Part shown: positions 7,742 to 14,777 of the stretch, piece by piece
Numbering within the stretch: the stretch's first letter is position 1
Layout: each line of letters opens with the position of its first letter
Source: an uncultured Desulfomonile sp.
Lineage (GTDB): Bacteria > Desulfobacterota > Desulfomonilia > Desulfomonilales > Desulfomonilaceae
Reading direction: 5' to 3'
NCBI GenBank assembly: GCA_937915285.1
Contig: CALDNG010000416.1
Location: forward strand, 1-24,725
DNA: 24,725 nucleotides
The notes under the pieces: model-generated
Told to the model about the DNA's origin: nothing
The model's input: the letters and a program-made list of their open reading frames with translations, nothing else
Database searches by the model: none
Program-made: the position numbers and the translations under genes

Positions 7742-7912
7742 TTAACCGAGTCTCGGGTCCTGGCCCTGAAAACCACACTCGGGAACATAACATGTGACAT
7801 TCACAAACTGACATTTTTCCTTGCACATTGAGCAAGTCTCAGGTGGAGCCAACGTTGCGTCAGACTCAAAAGTGTAGCCACATTTAGGACATTTCCAAAC
7901 TGTTTTATCCAT
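7742..7912 (-). CDS. Rubredoxin-like double Cys-knuckle small protein
   Basis: A 56-residue protein with eight cysteines. C8-x-x-C11-G-Y-T-F is a rubredoxin-type first knuckle, C27-x-x-C30 a second knuckle, and C34, C41 and C46 follow, with a C-G-F near the end. The pattern suggests two metal sites (Fe or Zn), or one rubredoxin-like site plus a zinc-ribbon tail. It is not a canonical rubredoxin: the second knuckle is not followed by G, and the D-W pair is missing. ATG at 7910-7912 has GGAG 8 nt upstream; the stop is TAA at 7742-7744. It lies 34 nt after the octaheme cytochrome and 63 nt before the DsrE-like gene, clearly inside the defence island. Exact function is unknown. Confidence 0.85.
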   Translation of the reverse strand: MDKTVWKCPKCGYTFESDATLAPPETCSMCKEKCQFVNVTCYVPECGFQGQDPRLG

Positions 7913-7946
7913 TTGATTGTCTCCTTTTTTAATAACTATCTTCGAC

Positions 7947-9446
7947 TTATTTTGTGGACTTTTTGTACACTCTTAGGAAATTCATTCTGTCAATCATTTC
8001 CTGGATGTTTTTAGTCATGTAATGCCGACCGTTGTCAAAAACTCCGTAGTCGGTGCCTGCCATCGCGGAAGCTAGCCTCACAGAATTTGCAAAAAACAGC
8101 CACTGTTCCGTCCATTGTTTTTCGATTGCTTCATCAAAAAGGTTTTCCTGGCTCGCCAACTTTTCGTTCCATGCCTGGGTCATGATTTTGGTTGCGGTCA
8201 GTGTCATGGTGTCCGAGGTCTTCAATGTGTTTTCAAACCTCTCCCAATGACCCTTGACCCAACCTTCGGAATGGCATGTCCTGCATGTCGCCTGCATGTT
8301 ATTTCTTCGTGTGGTTTGTTCGTCGGCCGAGATGAGAAATTCCGCGGCCGGCTGACCGTCAAGGGTTGTCGGCAACTGGAAACCTTCCCGGTTTTTGATA
8401 ATGCTGGTGTCTGGAGATTTCGGATGGGCATGTGAATAAATGAGTCCCAGGATTCTCCATGGAAGCCTGTCGGACATTTGATGCGTCCGTTTAGAAATCA
8501 CCTTTCCTTCTGCATCGACAACCAGGCTGACGTGGCATGTTGCGCACGTCGGCGCTGTGAAGTCTTTGCCTGCAGTCCAGGGAACTTCCTGAAAATTCCA
8601 TTCTTTTTCCAGAGATGAGAACACATTACCGTGTTTGCTGACTGAATAAATCTTGTAAGCAGGCACATCCGGTCCCTTATGACATTGAGAGCATGTATAG
8701 GGCTTTCTAGCCAAGGCTATTGAGAACTGATGCCTACTATGACAGGATGAACATGAGCCTTTACTACCATCAGGATTCAGACGCCCTACTCCCTGATTGG
8801 GATACCCTTGAATTTCCGGAAATTCCATCTCACCGTAGTCTGTATCCCGCTTTTTGACACCCTTAACCTCAAGCTTTGTGCCATGGCAGGAATAGCATGA
8901 TTCAGATTCCGTCATTCCGTCGGGTTTGGAGATGGCAGTTCTCTGGCCTTCAAATGTGACCGTTCCGTTGACCGCATGCATCAACTGACCATAAACCTTG
9001 TTTTGGGAAAGGTTGGTATGAGCATGAGCCATAAGGTTTTTGTCATACTGCTGTGACTCAGTGGCATGGCAAGTTGAACAGTCCTTCGGGGTAACCGTCA
9101 GGTGGGTCTTCTTTTCGTTGTGGACAAAAACATCCTTGTGAGTGTCGGGATTGAGGGTGTGACACTCGGCGCAACCAACTGCATGCCCCAACAGATTTGC
9201 CGGTATGTCAGGGGTCGAAACACGTCTCTGGAGTTCTCCTTTCCTGAGACCCTCAGCCGGCGTGGTCATGGAGTGCCGACTCCTTTTCCAGTCTTCGACA
9301 ATCGTTGGTGTAGCAGTAACATGGCACGCCAGGCATTCCTGCGTGGCGTCACTCAAAGGAGCCTGGTTGGAACCATGTCCATAGCTACTGGGAAAAACCA
9401 GGGTTGCAAACGTGATTATTATCAACAGTCTCAATGTGTGAGTCAT
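7947..9446 (-). CDS. Exported octaheme cytochrome c, hydroxylamine-oxidoreductase-like family
   Basis: A 499-residue exported multiheme protein. Residues 1-23 form a signal peptide (hydrophobic [10 protein letters not shown]). Eight C-x-x-C-H haem motifs start at residues 38, 92, 123, 184, 232, 252, 301 and 388. Segments such as W-K-R-S-R-H-S (53-59), [11 protein letters not shown] (232-242) and S-K-H-G-N-V-F (270-276) recall octaheme HAO-like proteins. The C-terminus is helical and haem-free. These proteins oxidise hydroxylamine or reduce nitrite, NO or hydroxylamine. Whether the cross-linking tyrosine for a P460 haem is present I cannot tell. It follows a secreted peroxiredoxin, so it may feed or drain electrons in the periplasm. 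ATG has AAGG about 8 nt upstream. Confidence 0.85.
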   Translation of the reverse strand: MTHTLRLLIIITFATLVFPSSYGHGSNQAPLSDATQECLACHVTATPTIVEDWKRSRHSMTTPAEGLRKGELQRRVSTPDIPANLLGHAVGCAECHTLNPDTHKDVFVHNEKKTHLTVTPKDCSTCHATESQQYDKNLMAHAHTNLSQNKVYGQLMHAVNGTVTFEGQRTAISKPDGMTESESCYSCHGTKLEVKGVKKRDTDYGEMEFPEIQGYPNQGVGRLNPDGSKGSCSSCHSRHQFSIALARKPYTCSQCHKGPDVPAYKIYSVSKHGNVFSSLEKEWNFQEVPWTAGKDFTAPTCATCHVSLVVDAEGKVISKRTHQMSDRLPWRILGLIYSHAHPKSPDTSIIKNREGFQLPTTLDGQPAAEFLISADEQTTRRNNMQATCRTCHSEGWVKGHWERFENTLKTSDTMTLTATKIMTQAWNEKLASQENLFDEAIEKQWTEQWLFFANSVRLASAMAGTDYGVFDNGRHYMTKNIQEMIDRMNFLRVYKKSTK

Positions 9447-9508
9447 GGGTTAAGCCTTCTCATTAAACAACCTTAATGCCTGCCCGCTATTATTTAAAGC
9501 CTAGGTAA

Positions 9509-10120
9509 CTATTTGGGCAGTTTCTTAAGTTCTTTGACCAGGTTCTCCAACCTTGGGATAGTGTTAATATCATGAACTTCAACGTATCTAATCACTCCGG
9601 TCTTATCAACTATGATGGTCGCCCGTTCAGCGACCCCATCCGATCTCAGAATACCATATTTTCTTGCCACCTCTCCGTGCGGCCAGAAATCGGACGCAAC
9701 GTGAAACCACAGGTCTCCCATTTGATGCGTCCAGGCGTGAAGAGTTGGAATGTTGTCTACCGATATTCCAATGAGAGTTGCGTCGTTTGCTTCGAACAAC
9801 TCTTTCACAATGTTGTATCCAGGCCACTGCTGAGAGCAGACCGGCGTCCACGCTGCAGGAACAAAAGACAACACCACGTTTTGCTTGCCCCTGAAATTCG
9901 CTAGAGATACCTTGCCGCCCGTGATGTCCTGAAGACTAAAATCAGGAGCAATGTCCCCCACCTTTACCAAAGGGGAACTGTCTGTGGGCTTGAGTGAACC
10001 CGGATTATAAACGCTGCTCTTGAAATCTTCCGCAAAAGCGTTTACTGCAAGCGCTAGAACTATGACCAGAGGCGTCAGCCTGAGCATGGACTTTCTTAGA
10101 TAATGAAGAAATTCAGTCAT
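9509..10120 (-). CDS. Exported peroxiredoxin (AhpC/TSA family)
   Basis: A 203-residue protein. A hydrophobic N-terminus (about 15-30) ending in A-F-A gives a probable signal peptide. The peroxiredoxin fold follows, with P-D-F-S-L-Q at 59-64 and the catalytic motif P-A-A-W-T-P-V-C, where C95 is the peroxidatic cysteine (P-x-x-x-T-x-x-C). I see no second cysteine downstream, so it looks like a 1-Cys enzyme that needs an outside thiol. The preceding gene encodes a secreted C-x-x-C thioredoxin-fold protein, an obvious candidate partner. The frame is open upstream to 10270, but that stretch overlaps the previous gene; I chose ATG 10118-10120, 10 nt after that gene's stop. ATG 10085-10087 is also possible. 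Confidence 0.85.
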   Translation of the reverse strand: MTEFLHYLRKSMLRLTPLVIVLALAVNAFAEDFKSSVYNPGSLKPTDSSPLVKVGDIAPDFSLQDITGGKVSLANFRGKQNVVLSFVPAAWTPVCSQQWPGYNIVKELFEANDATLIGISVDNIPTLHAWTHQMGDLWFHVASDFWPHGEVARKYGILRSDGVAERATIIVDKTGVIRYVEVHDINTIPRLENLVKELKKLPK

Positions 10121-10130
10121 AAAGTCATCC

Positions 10131-10706
10131 CTATCTTGAAACGAGCAATCGAGATATTGAATCGAAGAATTCCCGTGCTTCCCTGATCTCGCCAACCTTG
10201 ATTTTAAGAATCTCCAACTGGTTGCCAGCTTTTTTCCTGGCAAGCGCAAAAGTCGGAGTCCTGATGTCATGAGAGGAAATCTTTTGTATGCTGAAATCGT
10301 CGTCTGGAATTAGCGGAAACTTTATGCTGAACTTTTTCTGAAATACTTCCACTTCATAAGGGGTATTGCCGGTTCCTATTCCAATAAATCGTACCTTGCT
10401 CCTGAGATTAGGGTCAGATTCAATCATCTGATACAACTGATTCACCACCGGAGCGTCTTTCTGGCATACAGGGCAGTACATGCTGAAAATCATCACTAGA
10501 ACCGCTTCCGACCCTATCTGACCCAAGGTAAACTCAGGGGCGTCAGACAACCCCAGGTACTTCTTAGCAGCCACGCCCTCAGGAGATGGAAAACGCATTT
10601 GGCTCAAACCCTTGGCGTCCAGTTTGAAATCCTGAGCCTCTCCTGGCGAGACAAACATAGCTAACTGAAAGATTATTGCCAAAACAATCAGTAATCTTGT
10701 TCTCAT
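10131..10706 (-). CDS. Exported TlpA-like thioredoxin-fold protein
   Basis: A 191-residue protein with a signal peptide (R-T-R then a hydrophobic run to about residue 20, cleavage near G-E-A-Q). The thioredoxin-like domain has the redox motif M-Y-C78-P-V-C81-Q at the start of its first helix, and a T-P pair near the usual cis-proline position (R-T-P-T-F-A). It belongs broadly to the TlpA/ResA/AhpC-TSA superfamily. Likely role: a periplasmic thiol-disulfide reductase supplying the exported peroxiredoxin encoded immediately downstream, or a haem-ligation factor for the octaheme cytochrome c. The ribosome site is weak. It lies 24 nt after the CX4C rubredoxin gene in the same direction. Confidence 0.8.
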   Translation of the reverse strand: MRTRLLIVLAIIFQLAMFVSPGEAQDFKLDAKGLSQMRFPSPEGVAAKKYLGLSDAPEFTLGQIGSEAVLVMIFSMYCPVCQKDAPVVNQLYQMIESDPNLRSKVRFIGIGTGNTPYEVEVFQKKFSIKFPLIPDDDFSIQKISSHDIRTPTFALARKKAGNQLEILKIKVGEIREAREFFDSISRLLVSR

Positions 10707-10730
10707 TTTTGTGTCACTCTCATGCCTGAA

Positions 10731-10925
10731 TCAACAGACCGTCTGACTGGCGCAGCAGACAAACATTTTTTTGGTAGCCCCACAAACCGGACACTTCCAA
10801 TCCTCGGGGAGATCGCTGAACTGAGTGCCTTTAGGAATCTTGCCTTTCCTGTCACCTCTGTCCGGATCGTACACATATCCACAGTTTACCGTCTGGCATC
10901 GATACATTTCTTCTATTTTAGTCAT
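10731..10925 (-). CDS. Rubredoxin with CX4C first knuckle and cysteine-rich tail
   Basis: A 64-residue rubredoxin-fold protein. The first knuckle is C10-x4-C15-G-Y-V-Y-D-P, two residues longer than the usual C-x2-C. The second is the normal W-K-C45-P-V-C48-G-A. I recall that a second rubredoxin of Desulfovibrio desulfuricans (Rd2) has such a CX4C spacing. Three more cysteines (C57, C58, C64) lie at the C-terminus, outside the usual fold. ATG 10923-10925 has AGGGG 5 nt upstream; an internal ATG at codon 7 would also keep the whole fold. It opens the cluster with the secreted TlpA-like and peroxiredoxin genes. Expected role is cytoplasmic one-electron transfer. Confidence 0.92.
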   Translation of the reverse strand: MTKIEEMYRCQTVNCGYVYDPDRGDRKGKIPKGTQFSDLPEDWKCPVCGATKKMFVCCASQTVC

Positions 10926-11010
10926 AATAACCCCTTATTTGATCGGGATCGCCCTGTTGCGGGCTCGCTTCAAAAGTGTTTTTGACGAATTTGGTCACAG
11001 ATTAGTCCTA

Positions 11011-11029
11011 TATTCTCATCCAGATAATA
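11011..11029 (-). promoter_or_regulatory. Candidate Fur/PerR-type operator upstream of the CX4C rubredoxin cluster
   Basis: A 19-bp imperfect palindrome with arms TATTCTC and GATAATA (one mismatch) around ATCCA. Its left half, TATTCTCAT, matches eight of nine bases of the operator candidate before perR (TATTATCAT). It lies about 86 nt upstream of the rubredoxin ATG. It was found by eye only, in an A/T-rich region, so chance similarity is possible. Confidence 0.3.
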
Positions 11030-11197
11030 CGCTTATCCCGAATTTCTTGCTAAGTAATTTTTATGTCGTTTTGAAACCGACGGATGGACGATCCACAGAT
11101 ATTCGTCCCTCCTGAAATGTGTGGTTGAATTTTTTTACACCGGTGAGCCCAGGTGCGCGTGCCGTCGAATCATGCCCATACCTAAACAGGTTTATTA

Positions 11198-11222
11198 GGC
11201 GACGCCTAATCAGGGCGTCGCC
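11198..11222 (-). terminator. Hairpin terminator after desulfoferrodoxin
   Basis: A perfect 9-bp GC-rich stem (GGCGACGCC at 11198-11206, GGCGTCGCC at 11214-11222) with a 7-nt loop, 38 nt past the desulfoferrodoxin stop. On the minus strand it is followed by TAATAAA, which is A/T-rich but not a clean T-tract. The left arm also forms its own palindrome (ATTAGGCG-A-CGCCTAAT, 11194-11210), so two folds compete. Confidence 0.6.
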
Positions 11223-11260
11223 ATGAATCACCGTCTCTATCAAAAAATAATTGATTAATC

Positions 11261-11632
11261 CTAAGCCTTCCAGAGACCATGAAGGTTGCAGTACTCTCTG
11301 GCCGTCCACTCACCCGTTACCGGGAACACAGCCTCAGGGCTCTGTCCAGGCTTGAGGGCCTGACGATAAACTTTGCCATCCGAAATTATCTCGATCCACT
11401 GAATGTAGTGGCTGTCATCCATCGGGTGAGCAACACTGCCAACCTTGACTTTCAAGCCACCTTCCACAGCTTCCTTAACAGGAACGTGCTTCTCTTTGGC
11501 AGCGTCAACCGTGTTCTCAACCATGTTTTTCATCGGCTGCCCACAGCAAACCAGTTGTCCAGCATTGTCCACCAACATCTCAACCATGTTTCCACACACG
11601 TTGCATTTGAAAACTTTCAGAGACTGTTTCAT
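11261..11632 (-). CDS. dfx: Desulfoferrodoxin (two-centre superoxide reductase)
   Basis: A 123-residue superoxide reductase. The N-terminal desulforedoxin-like domain binds centre I through C10-x-x-C13 and the adjacent pair C29-C30. The C-terminal domain carries the catalytic Fe(His)4Cys centre II: H49 (E47-K48-H49-V-P), H69, H75, C115 and H118 (Y-C-N-L-H-G-L-W). Catalytic E47 and K48 fall at the same numbers as in Desulfovibrio enzymes. It reduces superoxide to H2O2 in the cytoplasm without making O2, using rubredoxin as donor. The product is a substrate for the rubrerythrin encoded upstream. ATG 11630-11632 has GGAGG about 10 nt upstream. The gene lies 124 nt after rubrerythrin and ends at a hairpin terminator. 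Confidence 0.97.
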   Translation of the reverse strand: MKQSLKVFKCNVCGNMVEMLVDNAGQLVCCGQPMKNMVENTVDAAKEKHVPVKEAVEGGLKVKVGSVAHPMDDSHYIQWIEIISDGKVYRQALKPGQSPEAVFPVTGEWTAREYCNLHGLWKA

Positions 11633-11662
11633 TTAAAATTGACCTCCAGGTTTCAATAACTT

Positions 11663-11680
11663 GATCCTTCCAGAAGGATC
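11663..11680. repeat. Perfect inverted repeat upstream of desulfoferrodoxin
   Basis: GATCCTTC (11663-11670), two bases, then GAAGGATC (11673-11680). The 18-bp palindrome lies 31 nt upstream of the desulfoferrodoxin ATG and 77 nt downstream of the rubrerythrin stop. It may be a regulatory operator, or a leader/intercistronic hairpin. It has no T-tract on the minus strand, so I do not call it a terminator. Confidence 0.4.
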
Positions 11681-11756
11681 TGAAATAACAGAGATTAAGT
11701 TCGAAAAAAACACAGACAGGATTAAACTTAGTAGGCCATTAGCAAAAATAGCCCTT

Positions 11757-12332
11757 CTACCAATTCTCACCGAGAATCTCAAAATAAGCTATAGGATGGG
11801 CGCATGCAGGGCAAATGTCCGGAGCTTCCAGTCCTTCGTGAAGGTAACCGCAGTTTATGCACCGCCACACTACCGTAACGTCTTTCTTGAAGACTTTCCC
11901 TTGTTCTACGTTCCTGAGCAAATCCAAGTACCTTTTTTCGTGCTGTTTTTCTGCAACGCTAACAGCCTCCCATATTCTGGCTGCCGCTTCAAAGCCTTCT
12001 GCACGGGCGGTTTTGGCAAATCCAGGATAAAGCTCGGACCATTCGTGATGTTCCCCGGCCGCCGAAGCTTTGAGGTTTTCCCGAGTCCCCGCTATTATGC
12101 CCGCGGGATAGGCGGCCTGAATTAATACATCTCCGCCTTCAAGTTGCTTGAAGAACCTTTTGGCGTGCTCTTTTTCCTGATTGGCAGTCTCTTCAAAAAT
12201 CTGTGATATCTGAACCAGACCTTCTTTTTTTGCTACCGAAGAAAAATAGGTGTAGCGGTTTCTAGCCTGCGATTCACCGGCAAAAGAGGCCAGGAGATTC
12301 TTTTCGGTCTCCGATCCTTTTATTGATGCCAT
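11757..12332 (-). CDS. rbr: Rubrerythrin (diiron NADH/rubredoxin-dependent peroxidase)
   Basis: A 191-residue classical rubrerythrin that reduces H2O2 to water in the cytoplasm. The ferritin-like diiron domain (1-about 145) carries ligands E20, E53-x-x-H56, E94, E97 and E128-x-x-H131. The C-terminal rubredoxin domain (about 153-191) binds Fe through C158-x-x-C161-G-Y and C174-x-x-C177. The length is the family norm. The start is ATG 12330-12332, with AGGAG upstream. It sits between perR and desulfoferrodoxin, all in one direction, the common arrangement for anaerobe peroxide-stress genes, and is probably controlled by the PerR-type regulator. It can clear the H2O2 made by desulfoferrodoxin. 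Confidence 0.97.
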   Translation of the reverse strand: MASIKGSETEKNLLASFAGESQARNRYTYFSSVAKKEGLVQISQIFEETANQEKEHAKRFFKQLEGGDVLIQAAYPAGIIAGTRENLKASAAGEHHEWSELYPGFAKTARAEGFEAAARIWEAVSVAEKQHEKRYLDLLRNVEQGKVFKKDVTVVWRCINCGYLHEGLEAPDICPACAHPIAYFEILGENW

Positions 12333-12383
12333 TCTGCTCTCCTTTTTAAAATCGATCTTGACTCTTTTCTCTATAAAAAACGC

Positions 12384-12393
12384 CTAGCGCTAG
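12384..12393. repeat. 10-bp palindrome between perR and rubrerythrin
   Basis: CTAGCGCTAG at 12384-12393 is a perfect palindrome in the 106-nt gap before rubrerythrin. It is too short and lacks a T-tract for a terminator. It could be part of a regulator site or chance; it does not resemble the palindrome before perR. Confidence 0.25.
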
Positions 12394-12438
12394 TTAGACG
12401 ACAATGAATCCGCTGTGCAGTAGATGACGCAAGGATTC

Positions 12439-12873
12439 TCAGTTCACAGCTTTACATTGAATTAAATCACGTTGTGAATCTTCAACGCTTCCCCTGCATT
12501 CCGGACATAATCCCGAAAACTCGAGATGACTAATCACTATTTCGTAACCATTGATCTCTTTGAGGCAGTTAAGAGTTTGTTGAAGCTCCGGCAAACAGGC
12601 GTCCGATACTCTTTGGCAGCGCAGACACCTCACATGAAAATGATTTTCCATATCTCCATCATAGCGTCTCTGAGAACCGGACATTTCAAGCTTTTTAATG
12701 ATTCCGCCATCCGAAAGGATTTCCAGGTTGCGATATACTGTCCCCAAACTTATGCGTGGCAATTTTGATCTGACAATGTCATAAAGTTCGTTTGCGGTCG
12801 GATGAGTATTTAATCGCCTCAACTCTTCAACAATTACTTTTCTCTGTTCAGTGGCTCTCAATTTCAGCTTCAC
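12439..12873 (-). CDS. perR: PerR-type peroxide-sensing regulator (Fur family)
   Basis: A 144-residue Fur-family repressor. The winged-helix domain (about 1-75) includes the L-G-T-V-Y-R-N-L recognition helix. A structural zinc site is formed by C83-x-x-C86 and C123-x-x-C126. All five regulatory-metal ligands of Bacillus subtilis PerR have matches at the right spacing: H24 (H-P-T-A), D72 (R-Y-D), H78-F-H80 and D91. Aspartate at the last position, where Fur usually has glutamate, supports peroxide sensing through metal-catalysed histidine oxidation. I chose GTG 12871-12873, which has GAGG six nt upstream; a GTG at 12883-12885 would add four residues but lacks a ribosome site. The operator at 12890-12917 suggests autoregulation. 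Rubrerythrin and desulfoferrodoxin follow. Confidence 0.92.
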   Translation of the reverse strand: MKLKLRATEQRKVIVEELRRLNTHPTANELYDIVRSKLPRISLGTVYRNLEILSDGGIIKKLEMSGSQRRYDGDMENHFHVRCLRCQRVSDACLPELQQTLNCLKEINGYEIVISHLEFSGLCPECRGSVEDSQRDLIQCKAVN

Positions 12874-12889
12874 TTCCAGCCTCACTTTT

Positions 12890-12917
12890 AATAGTAACTA
12901 TTATCATTAAATAATGA
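12890..12917 (-). promoter_or_regulatory. Candidate PerR/Fur operator in front of perR
   Basis: Two adjoining palindromes in A/T-rich sequence: AATAGT-A-ACTATT (12890-12902) and TCATTA-AA-TAATGA (12904-12917). The second resembles Fur-family boxes (TTATCATTAAATAATGA). It covers the region just upstream of the perR start codon, where a bound repressor would block transcription. It was chosen by eye; binding is inferred. Confidence 0.65.
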
Positions 12918-13014
12918 CTGCCGTGATTAATGTCAAGGACATGAAGAGTTCTGAGACATGATTGCAGCCCCAATCTGGTTTTACATTCATGTCAGGACGG
13001 TCATGTTTTCGAGA

Positions 13015-14733
13015 CTAGGCTTCATCTTTTCCATACAGCGATGTGAACCTGAAGTTGGCTGAGTCGAACAGTCCCTGGTCTGTGAGCTTCAACTCCGGAA
13101 TTGGGGTCAAAGCCATAAATGACAGGGTTGCAAAAGGCGCTTCCAGGCTGCAACCCAGGGACCGGGCGGCATCGCCGATTGTTTTCAACGAGTGTCTAAC
13201 CTCGGATATGGGCCGATCGGACATCAGCCCCCCGATTGGTAAAGGCAATTTCGCTATTACTGCAGAGCCGTCCACAACAATCATTCCACCACCCATGTTG
13301 CTTATCTCGTGAGCTGCAAGCAACATGTCTTCATCACTCACGCCGACCACTATTATGTTGTGGGAATCATGAGCGACCGAAGACGCAATAGCCCCTGATC
13401 TTAGTCCAAAACCTTTTATGAACCCTATTGCATGCGAACCGGTTCCATGATGTCTCTCGATGACGGCCATCTTCAATATATCCTGCGCTGGTTCACTAAA
13501 TAGTTTGCCCTCTTTTTTGAGCGGTCTGAGGGATACCCGTCTGGTGAAAATCTGGTCCTGCACAACTTCAATTACATTTACGGTTTCGGTTTTGGCAGGC
13601 ACGTCAAGATTTGAGACTTTTGACCAGTCAACATTGAAACTGTTCGGAGTGGCTACTGCCTGTTTATCGCCCATGTCACTGACTAAGCTTCCTTCAAGGG
13701 CCACCAGGACCCCCGACTTGTAAACCGATTGGACTGTGACGCGCTTGAGATCCTCCAACACCACCAGGTCCGCCTTATGGCCTGGTAGAATTGCGCCCAT
13801 ATCCTTGAGACCGAAATAACTGGCCGGATTAATGGTAACCATCTGAATGGCCAGAACCGGATCAACTCCCTTTTCCATGACCATGCGCAACAAATTGTTG
13901 AGGTGTCCTTTTTCCACAATGTCTGAAGGATCCAGATCATCTGAAACCAGCATCAGGTTGCGCGAGTTCCCAGCGTTCATGACAGGTAGAAGATCGTTCA
14001 TGTTTTTCGCGGCCGATCCTTCCCTAATCATTATTCGCATACCGAGGTTCAGCTTTTCCTGGGCCTCCTCGAGACTCGAACACTCGTGATCCGAACCGAT
14101 TCCTGCGCTCACATAAGCTGTCAACTCTTTGCCGGTCAGTCCGGGAGCGTGCCCATCCTTGACCTTGTCCTTGAACACCTCTATCTTGGCCAAACATTGC
14201 GGATCCGAAAAAATCACTCCCGGGTAGTTCATCATTTCGGCCAAACCCAGGACCCTTGGATGGTTGACAAAAGCGGTCATGTCGGCAGATGACAGGGATG
14301 CTCCCGAAGTTTCGAACGGAGTGGCGGGAACGCAGGATGGGAACATTACGAATACGGTCATCGGAAGAGATTCACTCGAATCGAGGATGTATTTTATTCC
14401 GTCTAAACCGTGAACGTTTGCTAACTCATGTGGGTCGGTGACCACTGCTGTAGTCCCCAGTGGCGCCAGGTTTCGAGCCAGTTCAGGGACACTGAGCATG
14501 CTGGATTCCAGGTGAATATGTCCGTCTATGAAACCAGGGCAAACATAACGATTCTCAACATCCACAATCTTGTTGGATTCGTATTCTCCAAACCCGACAA
14601 TTCGGCCATCCTTAATGGCGATTGAGTCGTTATGAATTGTTCCCGAAAACACATTCACTACCCGGCAATTCGTCAACAACAGGTCAACAGGCTCCTGGCC
14701 CATTGCTACAGCAATTCTATGACTAAGATCCAT
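13015..14733 (-). CDS. ade: Adenine deaminase
   Basis: A 572-residue amidohydrolase-family enzyme that deaminates adenine to hypoxanthine. Visible metal-site and family motifs: G-H72-I-H74-L-E-S-S, T-D-P-H102-E, L-A-E166-M-M-N-Y-P, D-G-H195-A-P-G, G-S-D-H216-E and V-S-D-D. A C-terminal G-G-G-M domain typical of bacterial Ade follows (about 440-560). The length is normal. ATG 14731-14733 has GGAGG 7 nt upstream. It lies 44 nt after mtaP; together they convert methylthioadenosine to adenine and then hypoxanthine. The neighbouring defence island is co-directional but unrelated in function. No purine riboswitch was recognised upstream. Confidence 0.95.
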   Translation of the reverse strand: MDLSHRIAVAMGQEPVDLLLTNCRVVNVFSGTIHNDSIAIKDGRIVGFGEYESNKIVDVENRYVCPGFIDGHIHLESSMLSVPELARNLAPLGTTAVVTDPHELANVHGLDGIKYILDSSESLPMTVFVMFPSCVPATPFETSGASLSSADMTAFVNHPRVLGLAEMMNYPGVIFSDPQCLAKIEVFKDKVKDGHAPGLTGKELTAYVSAGIGSDHECSSLEEAQEKLNLGMRIMIREGSAAKNMNDLLPVMNAGNSRNLMLVSDDLDPSDIVEKGHLNNLLRMVMEKGVDPVLAIQMVTINPASYFGLKDMGAILPGHKADLVVLEDLKRVTVQSVYKSGVLVALEGSLVSDMGDKQAVATPNSFNVDWSKVSNLDVPAKTETVNVIEVVQDQIFTRRVSLRPLKKEGKLFSEPAQDILKMAVIERHHGTGSHAIGFIKGFGLRSGAIASSVAHDSHNIIVVGVSDEDMLLAAHEISNMGGGMIVVDGSAVIAKLPLPIGGLMSDRPISEVRHSLKTIGDAARSLGCSLEAPFATLSFMALTPIPELKLTDQGLFDSANFRFTSLYGKDEA

Positions 14734-14777
14734 TCCGATTTCCTCCCAATTCTATGACTCCCGGGTTGGTCGGCCTT

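Larger units (their letters stand above)
10926..11260. promoter_or_regulatory. Non-coding region between desulfoferrodoxin and the CX4C rubredoxin
   Basis: This 335-nt gap holds no credible gene. It contains the desulfoferrodoxin terminator hairpin near 11198-11222 and, closer to the rubredoxin gene, a 19-bp imperfect inverted repeat (11011-11029: TATTCTC, 5 nt, GATAATA) that resembles part of the operator in front of perR. A promoter for the rubredoxin cluster must lie here, but no clear -35/-10 pair could be chosen by eye. Confidence 0.45.

Noticed and set aside
10121..10270. Upstream extension of the exported peroxiredoxin frame
   Set aside because: It would overlap the 3' end of the TlpA-like gene by 140 nt and bury the signal peptide; ATG 10118-10120 is better.
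11661..12125. A 154-codon open frame on the plus strand
   Set aside because: It lies opposite rubrerythrin, whose diiron and rubredoxin motifs are unmistakable on the minus strand.
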